From positions 1-64,000 of the forward strand of contig NVWV01000011.1 in NCBI GenBank assembly GCA_002746305.1: 64,000 nt of DNA, read 5' to 3'. The translations under genes were made by a program, and so were the position numbers. Shown piece after piece: positions 18,777 through 27,700 of this stretch. Numbering within the stretch: the stretch's first letter is position 1; every line of letters begins with the position of its first letter. A model generated the notes under the pieces. The model did not search any database. It worked only from the letters and a program-made list of their open reading frames with translations, and was not told the DNA's origin. The DNA comes from Bacteroidota bacterium (GTDB lineage: Bacteria > Bacteroidota > Bacteroidia > NS11-12g > UBA9320).

Positions 18777-21245
18777 ATGAAAAATTTATTTATTTCTACA
18801 CTACTAGTTTTAACTTTTCAAGTTAGTGCTCAAGTCTATAACCTTGGTTCTGGTTCAGCAACAAACAATTCGACTCTTCCTACAGATACTGGTTACATCT
18901 ATGATGATGGCGGTGTTTCAGGATATTATAGTTCAAATCAAGATATCGCAGTCACAATTTTGGCTAATGGTACAGATGAGATACGAGTAACCTTTGGGGC
19001 ATTTAATCTTGAATCGAACGATTCTGTTTATGTCTATGATGGTTCAAGTACTTCTTCTAATCAGGTGCCTGGTAGCCCATTCACGGGAAGTTATAGTCCC
19101 GTATCCATACTTTCAACATCAGGAAGTATCACAATTAGATTTAAGTCTAATGGTTCTGGAACGGATGCTGGATTTGAAATTGCCTATTCGAATGTATCCC
19201 AATCTAAGAAGGGTACTAAAATATTAACTTGGGAAAACTCTTCATTCGGTTCGCAAACAATAGTTTCGCATTCTACGACAGCTTCTGGTCCACCAGCAAC
19301 CGTGACAGATCAGTTGGTTGGGTGCCCAACAGCAGGGAGTTCAGACACATTTGATATGAGCTTAAGTATTACAGAGTCAAATGGGAATATCTATGATGGA
19401 ATTAGAAGCGGTACAAATGGGAGTTATGGTCAGCCTTACTTAACTATCTGGATGGATAATTATGATAATTGGGCGAGCCCAAACACTCCTTATTCTCCAG
19501 GTAATTCAGTGGATATAGAGTTTAGTTTTGAACATCCAATTAAACTGGTAGATTTTAGAGTTGACGATATTGATGCAGGTAATGCTGCAATTGCACCATC
19601 AGGTTCAAATGCATGGCAAGATGAAGTCTCGTTTTTTGCCATTGGAGTAGCAGGAGATTCAGTCCCCGTTAGTGTAAGAGCTCTCAAGGCAGGGAGAATT
19701 GATATCTCAGGGAATACTGCAACGGGTAAATGGGATGCTGGAGTAAATAACGATTTAGATCCGGATTCGTTAAGATCAATGATTGAAGCGAGTGTCAATG
19801 TACCAATCACTAAATTAATTATACGATATACTGCAGGAGCGGATGAACTTTATCCTGCTCAACAGGCTATTCGAATAGGCAGTTTTACTGTAGGGTGCCC
19901 AGTGCTCCTTGATTTAAGTGGAAGAGTTTTTAACGATTACAATGGTCTTGAAGATGGAAGTGTGAATGGTTTAGGAATAGGTCTGCCTTCTGGGACTCAA
20001 TTATATGCTAATTTGATAGATTCGGCGAGCAATAGAGTAGCTAAGGTGAACACGATAGGTGCAACAGGGGTTTATTCTTTTACTGAAGTGTCTGGCGAAT
20101 TAGCCTACTATGTTCAAGTAACTACCGCAATGGGTGTAGTTGGTGAATTGGCACCAACAAGTATACTTCCAACAAATTGGGTGGCGGTTGGAGAAAAATT
20201 AGGAGTTGGTGCTGGAAGTGATGGAACAATTGATCAAAAATTACTAGTTCAAGTAGAGACAGTTAATATTAATAATATCAATTTTTCCATTGAGCAACGA
20301 CCTGATTCGGATAATAAAAGTTTTACATTAAGTCCTGCTCCGTATCACACAGAGATAAGAGTTTTAAAAACAACAAGTGGGTTGGGGCCGTTGTCTGGAG
20401 AAGATCCTGAAGAAGGTTCTTTTGGATCAGGGAATACTTACCAGATTACGGATACAAATGGTCTGAACGGGAATGTCTTATTTTATGACATAAATGTAGA
20501 TAATCAATTTGATACTAGTGAGAGACTGGTGTCGGGAGATAGTATCAAAAATTACAATCCAAGTTTACTGAAAATTAAATTTAACGGTTTGGGATCAGTA
20601 AGCTTTAGCTTTAAGTATTGCAGTATTGATTCTGCAAGACGTATGGACTTAACGCCAGCATCATATTCAGTTGGGTGGTCTTCACCTGTTCCTGTTGAGT
20701 TCGTTAGTGTTGAAGCTCAGGTGCACGGAACGAAAGATGCAATTATAACTTGGGCAACGGCTTCAGAGATGAATAATGAGTATTTTGAAGTGCAACGTAG
20801 ATATGAGTATGAATCAGATTTTACTGTTCTTGGCAAGGTTGATGGTCAAGGAAATTCTAATGCATATACGGAATACAAGTTTATAGATTTAAAGAATCAA
20901 TGGTTAAGTCCTGTTGTGTACTATCGAATAGTTCAAGTAGACTTCGATGGTAATTCGGATGCAAGCTATGTAGTACCTGTAACTAAACAATCTGAGTTGG
21001 AGTTGATGGTTTATCCAAATCCCGCACATGAAGAAACTAGGTTAACTATTCTTGGTGATGAAGAAATTCTAAGTTTACAGGTGCTAGATATATTTGGAAA
21101 GAATATTACAGGATCAGTTCCTATGGAAAACAGGAATGGAGTTTATATTTTGGATGTACAAGGATTGAGAAATGGTGCCTACTATGTGCAAATTAATACA
21201 GAAATCCAACGAGTGATGCATAAATTATTAGTATCTCATAGGTAA
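18777..21245 (+). CDS. T9SS-secreted protein with CUB-like N-terminal domain
   Basis: 822 aa with signal peptide MKNLFISTLLVLTFQVSAQ. Residues about 25-140 look like a CUB domain (DSVYVYDGSS, followed by GSITIRFKSNGSGTDAGFEI), a beta-sandwich often found in secreted Bacteroidota proteins. The middle (140-370) has no recognised fold; it contains Trp/Asp-rich segments such as DNYDNWASPNTPYSPG. A degenerate SdrD-like segment (GRVFNDYNGLEDG) precedes PVPVEFVSVEAQ and the linker ITWATASEMNNEYFEVQR, then a type A sorting domain (VYPNPAHEETRL ... GAYYVQI ... MHKLLVSHR). It belongs to the same cargo group as its neighbours and shares their C-terminal architecture. Its ligand or role is unknown. Confidence 0.86.
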   Translation: MKNLFISTLLVLTFQVSAQVYNLGSGSATNNSTLPTDTGYIYDDGGVSGYYSSNQDIAVTILANGTDEIRVTFGAFNLESNDSVYVYDGSSTSSNQVPGSPFTGSYSPVSILSTSGSITIRFKSNGSGTDAGFEIAYSNVSQSKKGTKILTWENSSFGSQTIVSHSTTASGPPATVTDQLVGCPTAGSSDTFDMSLSITESNGNIYDGIRSGTNGSYGQPYLTIWMDNYDNWASPNTPYSPGNSVDIEFSFEHPIKLVDFRVDDIDAGNAAIAPSGSNAWQDEVSFFAIGVAGDSVPVSVRALKAGRIDISGNTATGKWDAGVNNDLDPDSLRSMIEASVNVPITKLIIRYTAGADELYPAQQAIRIGSFTVGCPVLLDLSGRVFNDYNGLEDGSVNGLGIGLPSGTQLYANLIDSASNRVAKVNTIGATGVYSFTEVSGELAYYVQVTTAMGVVGELAPTSILPTNWVAVGEKLGVGAGSDGTIDQKLLVQVETVNINNINFSIEQRPDSDNKSFTLSPAPYHTEIRVLKTTSGLGPLSGEDPEEGSFGSGNTYQITDTNGLNGNVLFYDINVDNQFDTSERLVSGDSIKNYNPSLLKIKFNGLGSVSFSFKYCSIDSARRMDLTPASYSVGWSSPVPVEFVSVEAQVHGTKDAIITWATASEMNNEYFEVQRRYEYESDFTVLGKVDGQGNSNAYTEYKFIDLKNQWLSPVVYYRIVQVDFDGNSDASYVVPVTKQSELELMVYPNPAHEETRLTILGDEEILSLQVLDIFGKNITGSVPMENRNGVYILDVQGLRNGAYYVQINTEIQRVMHKLLVSHR

Positions 21246-21468
21246 TGTCGGTCTGTTTGATAATAATAATATCAAAAAAGTAAAGAGGGCATTTTGTGTC
21301 TAAATAACTGAGAGAAATTCAAGTTGTACTGTGTCTAAAATTATCTTATACGTGTACCTAAATTTTTGTTTATGAATGTCCGAATATTGGTAGGGTTAAT
21401 CCGTTTTGTAGTATGCCTTGTGTTACTTATAGGGTTTATTTGCCATATGAAGTCAGCAGTACTTTGTC

Positions 21469-24282
21469 ATGTATTATATTAAATCAAAACACTTAGTCTT
21501 AACCTTGCTTATCTTTTTTGCCAATTCAATTTGGGCGAAAAATTCTTTAACCGAAGTAGAAGATTATATTTTACAAGGGAAAGGAGATTCAGCATTAATT
21601 GCCCTTAATCACCTGAAATCAAGTAGCATTAATATGGGCTATGGAGAGGTGTTAGCTTCTCTTGCATCCGACCCTCAGTCCAAAAATTATAAGGAGCAAT
21701 ATCGGTTTGTCACTAATGTGTTAAGTGACCATACAAGTGAACAGGTTTTGCCATTTGTAAAAAGGAGTTTGAATTCACCTTTAGTGGAGGATGGTTACAA
21801 TTTTCATTTCTTTAAAACCTACTGGTGGCTCATGCTGTATGCCAGAAACGAAGGAGGTTTGGATGTTGCAAATAAGATATATGATGAGCTTACCATTTAT
21901 CTAGAAAGGTCCAGAGCAAGTCAATCTAAAAAACAAAGGAAACAAGCGAAATTGCACCTTGCCACTCACGAGGCAGTAATCGCATTAATTGCTGGTGAGT
22001 TTGAAAAGGGAGAGAAGATTTGTATTGACATGGAGACCGTGGCACGCGAGATAAATGATACGGCATTGATTATCTCTAGCCTTTATTATAGGTGTGACTT
22101 TCTTCAAGTAAAAGGAGATCTGCAAGGGTATATTTCTCTTTCTGAGGAATGTTACAGACTGAATTCTCAGCTGATACAAGATTCAGATTACGGGGTATCC
22201 ATAAAAACAAACCTAATAAACGCTTACATCTACAGTAAGACAGAACCAGGTCGAGTTGAGCGGTTGTTAGAAGAATTGTATACAAAAAAAGTATCAAGAA
22301 AAGAAACTTATATATTATATACTCAAAGCTTGGGCCTAACAAGACCTAGCTCAAGTGAAAGGTTACAAATATTTAAGAAATTTGGAGTTGATAATATAGA
22401 ATCGTTTTGTGATGCCATTTGGAGTTTAGGGAAGTCACAACTTGATTTGATTTCTCAGCGAAACCTACTTATGGAAATTGGAGTGCAATTGAGTGAGGTG
22501 AAGGATTACAAGAATGCTTTGAAATATGAAAGAGAACTGAGACAAGTTAGTAAAGAAGTTTATACAGAGGAACTTATTACTTCTATTTCTCAGTTGACGG
22601 CTGAGTTAGATTTAAAAAAGAGTGAAATTGAGCTCGAAAAATTAAGTAATAAGTCTAGGAATCAAAAATCGGTGCTCTTCGCCATTCTAAGTACGCTAGT
22701 ATTGCTTTTGGGCTTTCTGTATTTTAAGTATTTGCTGGAAAAAAAGCAACAAGAGCTGGTTCGGAAATCAAATGTGAAGTTAGAAAAACTCAATGAGGTT
22801 AAAAATACTTTTTTTAACAATATCTCGAGGGAATTGAGAACGCCATTGACATTGATATCTAGTCCTTTACAAGAAGTCCTTTCTTTAGAGAACCAAAGCT
22901 ATTCAAATGAGGTGAAAAAGCACATCGAGTTAGCAAACGATGTTGCGGTGAGACTGAATGATAAGGTAGAGGAGTTCTTAAAGCTTAGTAGTACCGAAAA
23001 TAATAGGATAGATATAAATCCAGAACGTTTCCAAGTGAATGCGTTATTAACAGAGATTACGTCACCATTTATCATACAAGCCTCGTTCAAGGATGTCCAA
23101 TTAGAGATAAAAACGACCTTAAGTGAAGAACACAGTCATTGTCTTGACAGAGAGCATTTTCAAACGATTTTGGATAACCTATTGTCCAATGCTATAAAGC
23201 ATAGTCCAAGTGGAGGGACGGTGTTACTGTCAAGTAAAATGAGAGGGTCAAATCTGTTGATTCAGGTAGTTGATCATGGCCCTGGGATAAATAGTAATGA
23301 GATAAATAAAATTTTTAGCCCTCACTATCAAACAGAGTTAGGTGAAAAGGCTGGAGGTTTTGGAATAGGTCTTTCGTTGTCAAAACAATTGGCCATCTTA
23401 ATGGATGGGGAATTATATTTTCATTCTGTGCCCGGTAAGCACACCACCTTTGACCTTGAGCTTCCTCCTCTAAATCTTGCAGATGACCTTGTTAATGAAA
23501 CCATTTCTGTTTCGAAATTTGGCGAAAGAATATCGGATACTAACTTTGGGTCTCGATTTAATTTATTGATTGTAGATAATCATCCAGAAATGGTGAAGTA
23601 CTTAGAGTCAGTTCTTATTAAAGAATTTAAAGTTCATAAGGCCTTTACCTATGATGAAGCTCTTGACGTTTTAGAAAGCAATACGATAGATATTATAATA
23701 ACAGACTTAATGTTGGTAGGGGCAAATGATGAAGAACTGGTCCAGTCGTTAAAGAAAGGAGAGAAATGGAGGAAAGTTCCTGTCGTGATAGTTTCAGCTA
23801 AAAATAGCTTAGAAGAGAAGCTTGAGCTTTTCAATTTGGGTATTGCTGATTACATTACAAAGCCGTTTAATGCGGCTGAATTAAAGGCACGATTACTAAA
23901 TATAGTTGTTAGAAGTAATGAAAAAGATCAATCAGGTCTTGAAAAGAGCAATTTTAAGGATTCCGATGAGATCTGGTTAAAAGATGTAAAAGCATTTATA
24001 GAAAGTAAAATTTCAGATCATAATTTAAGAATACCCGAAGTTGCAGAGCATATGGGAATGACAGAGCGTACTTTAAGAAGAAAATTGAATGCACTTACAG
24101 GAGTCTCTCCAAACTCATTTATTAAAGAGATGCGTTTAAGTTATGCAAGAAATCTTTTGCTGAACAATGCATATGGAAGTGTTAAAGAAGTGGCTTATGC
24201 TTGTGGGTTTTCAAGAGCAGATTTTTTTGCAAAAGAGTTTCAGAAACACTATGGTCAATTGCCAAATAAATTGCTTAGCTAG
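21469..24282 (+). CDS. Membrane hybrid sensor: helical sensor, degenerate HisKA, HATPase, receiver and AraC domain
   Basis: 937 aa. Signal peptide (to about A23), an alpha-helical TPR-like periplasmic part (about 30-395), one TM helix (about 401-423), a HisKA-like helix, HATPase_c (N-box N570/N574, DHGPGI, GFGIGLSLS), a receiver domain (D746 phosphorylation site, K798; the acidic pair is D703-N704 instead of D-D) and a C-terminal AraC-type HTH (about 830-937; MTERTLRRKLNALTG, VAYACGFSRADFF). The H-box reads NISRELRTP, so Arg454 replaces the phosphoacceptor His. It resembles Bacteroidota hybrid two-component systems but has no beta-propeller sensor. It lies within the T9SS cargo cluster and may control those genes. 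Confidence 0.9.
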   Translation: MYYIKSKHLVLTLLIFFANSIWAKNSLTEVEDYILQGKGDSALIALNHLKSSSINMGYGEVLASLASDPQSKNYKEQYRFVTNVLSDHTSEQVLPFVKRSLNSPLVEDGYNFHFFKTYWWLMLYARNEGGLDVANKIYDELTIYLERSRASQSKKQRKQAKLHLATHEAVIALIAGEFEKGEKICIDMETVAREINDTALIISSLYYRCDFLQVKGDLQGYISLSEECYRLNSQLIQDSDYGVSIKTNLINAYIYSKTEPGRVERLLEELYTKKVSRKETYILYTQSLGLTRPSSSERLQIFKKFGVDNIESFCDAIWSLGKSQLDLISQRNLLMEIGVQLSEVKDYKNALKYERELRQVSKEVYTEELITSISQLTAELDLKKSEIELEKLSNKSRNQKSVLFAILSTLVLLLGFLYFKYLLEKKQQELVRKSNVKLEKLNEVKNTFFNNISRELRTPLTLISSPLQEVLSLENQSYSNEVKKHIELANDVAVRLNDKVEEFLKLSSTENNRIDINPERFQVNALLTEITSPFIIQASFKDVQLEIKTTLSEEHSHCLDREHFQTILDNLLSNAIKHSPSGGTVLLSSKMRGSNLLIQVVDHGPGINSNEINKIFSPHYQTELGEKAGGFGIGLSLSKQLAILMDGELYFHSVPGKHTTFDLELPPLNLADDLVNETISVSKFGERISDTNFGSRFNLLIVDNHPEMVKYLESVLIKEFKVHKAFTYDEALDVLESNTIDIIITDLMLVGANDEELVQSLKKGEKWRKVPVVIVSAKNSLEEKLELFNLGIADYITKPFNAAELKARLLNIVVRSNEKDQSGLEKSNFKDSDEIWLKDVKAFIESKISDHNLRIPEVAEHMGMTERTLRRKLNALTGVSPNSFIKEMRLSYARNLLLNNAYGSVKEVAYACGFSRADFFAKEFQKHYGQLPNKLLS

Positions 24283-24299
24283 GGCGTGCTAGCCCTTTT
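24281..24299 (+). terminator. Weak terminator hairpin after the hybrid regulator
   Basis: AGGGC (24281-24285), loop GTGCTA, GCCCT (24292-24296), then TTT. The stem overlaps the stop codon. It is short, so efficiency is uncertain. Confidence 0.5.
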
Positions 24300-24729
24300 G
24301 TAGTGTCTTTTGTCCGTTTTATACGCCTCGATTCTTAGCGTTTTATAAACGTCACGGTTATTTTGTAATGCACTGTATATTAGGCATTTAAATGCTAATA
24401 TCTGATGTTTGTCCGAATAGTTCTTAAATTAATACTCAATTTCGTTCACATACTTTGAAGCAAAAGGTATGAACTAGTATTTTAGTCTCAATTGAGTCTG
24501 AGATGCTATTTGAATCAGTTATTAGTTATGCAGTGTAAAGGTTAGTCAGAAACGATAAACGTTGCTGTTATTCTTTATGCAAAATTTCTTATGGTCTCAA
24601 TGTAAGTTGAACACTACGGCCCATTGGCATGTATTCTGAAAGTGCGTTAATGCGAATTCTGAATTTGTGTTTTTAATATGTTGTAGACCTAGGATAAAAA
24701 CTACACACTACAACTATTAATTATACAAC
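24283..24729 (+). other. 447-bp intergenic region with a palindrome and shared motifs
   Basis: No ORF is supported. The region contains a perfect 12-bp palindrome GCATTTAAATGC (24384-24395) and TGTCCGAATA (24410-24419). The same decamer also occurs upstream of the hybrid regulator gene (21377-21386). These are candidate regulator binding sites in front of the 1588-aa cargo gene. Confidence 0.45.
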
Positions 24730-27700
24730 ATGATCAACAAGATTTTTATTATTACACTACTAATTGCCATTAGTCTTAAAGGATTTACTCAAGTAACGGG
24801 GGCCGTTTTCAGGGATTTTAATGGGGACGGAACAAAACAGACAAATGAACCGCTGGTTTCTAATGTCGTGGTAAATGCCTATAACTCGACAGATGCCCTT
24901 TGTGGAACTGCAACTACTTCTGGAAATAGCTCGCCTAATTACTCATTAACAGGTTGCGGTTCAAGCAATGTTAGACTAGAGTTTATTATTCCTACCAATG
25001 GTTTTGACGCCGATAGTGGAATTGATTATTCAGCCTTGAGTGGCAATATATATGGGTCTGCCGTTCGTTTTGTTACGGGTACTAGTTCAAATCAGAATTA
25101 TGCTTTGCACTATGGTGGAGACTATAATACAGGTGCAGCTAATTCTCAGTTGTTTATTCCAAAGATGAATGTTAATGATCCAACTGGAGGAGGAGGGGGT
25201 TCAAGCCCAGGTGCTCAAACTGCATTTTTTGGATTTCAATACAATAACTCTGGGACTACGACCCCAAATAAATCGGTCACAGGTTCTACAATTGGTACAA
25301 CTTTTGGCGTAGCATACAGTGCTCAAGCAGATGTTGTTTTTACTTCAGCATTTCTAAAGAGACATTCGGGTTTAGGGACACTTGGCTCAGGTGGAATTTA
25401 TAAATTGACTCCAACTTCTAGTAGTTTTACGGTAAATAGCTTTTACGACTTAGATGCAAATGGACATAGAACAAGAGCAAGTTCTAGTGCCCCTGCATAT
25501 GGAAATGGAACGAGCTATTCAATTTCGGGGAACACGGTTACCTACTTGGGGTCTACAGACTCAGAGTCTGGTAGTCCAGTAGGTTTAGGAGTTATTGGAG
25601 CAAATTCGGATAGAGGGTTGGCGACTGATTTGACGTCATACACAAATGATCCTGCAGCATTTGATCAGGTAGGTAAGGTCAGTCTTGGAGCACTTGAAAT
25701 TAGTGATGATGGGAAGTACTTATTTGTAGTGAATTTATACAATCGAAAAATATATCGTTTGACCTTGAACAATGCATACAATCCAACATCGGTAACAGCC
25801 GTAACAAGTTATAATTTACCCACTACCTCAGTCGTAAATGGTGTACTAAGACCTTTTGGCATAAAGTATTATAGAGGGAGTCTTTTTGTAGGTGCTGTGG
25901 CATCAGGAGAAAATGGAGGCTCAAATACTGTGGGTGGGAGTACGGATATGTATGCTTATGTTTTTGAACTTGAGGATGCAAAAGGAAGTCCTGCATTTAA
26001 TGCGACGACAACTTTGTCCTTTGGTTTAAACTATAGAAAGGGTAGACCAATGAGTTGGGCAAGTGGATCTACACTCGGAAATGAGTGGGAGGCATGGACC
26101 AATAATAGTGGTGCTATATTTATTGTTTCTGGTGCTGAAGGAACGTATCCAACTCCTATATTATCAGATATAGATTTTTCAGATAGAGGGGATTTAATAA
26201 TGGACTTCATGGATAGGTCTGGTCATCAATGGGGATGGCAAAATAGACGCTATGTTGCAGGTACTACTAATATATCATATGCCGTTGGAGGAGATTTAGT
26301 TATAGCGGGTAAAAATACTTCAACAGGCTCTTATGTTTTAGAGAGTAATGGATCATTTGTATCTGTAAATGGTCAAGCTAAAACGAGTGGAAGTACAAAT
26401 AGTCAAGGTTTGGGGACAAGTGAATTCTTTAAAGGAGAGTTTTATACTACGTCTCACGAAGAGACAGCTTTAGGAGGAGTAGCGGTGTTGAAAGGCCAGG
26501 ACGAAGTGGCAACTAGTGTCATGGATCCTAACGCAATTTGGTCAGGAGGTACAAAGAAACTGTCTACAAATAATGGAGCTGAAGTGACTTCGACAGGTTA
26601 TACTTTATATGAGACCGCAAGTGGTTCAAAAGCAACTTTTGGTAAAGCCAATGGATTAGGGGAGCTTGAGATACTCAGTGAAGAGTCGCCGGTAGAAGTT
26701 GGAAATAGAGTATGGAATGATATTGATAAAGATGGGATTCAAGATGCCGGAGAAACAGGGATTGCTGGAGTGACAGTTGAATTATGTACACAAGGTCCAG
26801 ATGGATTGTCTGGAACTTCTGATGATGTTCTTGTGGCTTCTGTTGTGACAAACTCAAATGGTAATTACTACTTTACAACTGCTACAGGTACTAGCGTTAC
26901 TGGGATTACATATAATACATCGATTGATTACGATTCAAATTATGTACTTAAAATTGGTTCCTCAGATTGGAATAGTAATTTGATCCAAGGAACTGGATTG
27001 CTTTCAGGGAAAAGTTTAACTTCTCAAGGGCAGATTGGAAATGGTAAAGGTGGACTAAGTGATAATGACGCGATTTTAAGTTCAATAAATGAGGCTATAA
27101 TCAATTTTAGTATAAGTGATATAGGAGGGAATAATCATGAATTAGACTTTGGGTTCAAGGAGTATTCTGTTTCCATTGGAGATTATGTCTGGCTAGATAC
27201 AGACGGTGATGGAGTCCAAGATGCTTCAGAAGTTCCATTGGAAGGTGTGGTAGTATGTCTTTATGACAATGGAGGAAATCCCATGACTATTGCCTTGACG
27301 GGTCAATGTGATTCATTAGTAACGGATTTTACTTCTTCCACGGACAATGATGGCTCTGTTTCTTTTACTTCTGGATGGTCGCTTTCTGAGACTAATACTT
27401 ATTTAGATTTTCTTAGCAATGAGTTTATGGTTAGAGGAACAGGTTCAGGTACTAGGATAATATTTGGAACTCGACCTTTTAGCCAGCCAACGGGTTATAC
27501 GGTTAGTAGCGTCGAAGTATGTTTTGATGCTAGGCAGACTGACTTTGATGCTTCGTCAACTGATCAACTTCAGGTGTCCTACTACAATGGGACCAGCTGG
27601 ATTGTCTTGGCTACATTAGACGAATCTGATCTGACTGGTACTGCACAAAGCTTTTGTTATTCATCAACGACTATTCCAGGGTTGTTAAATATTGAAAACA

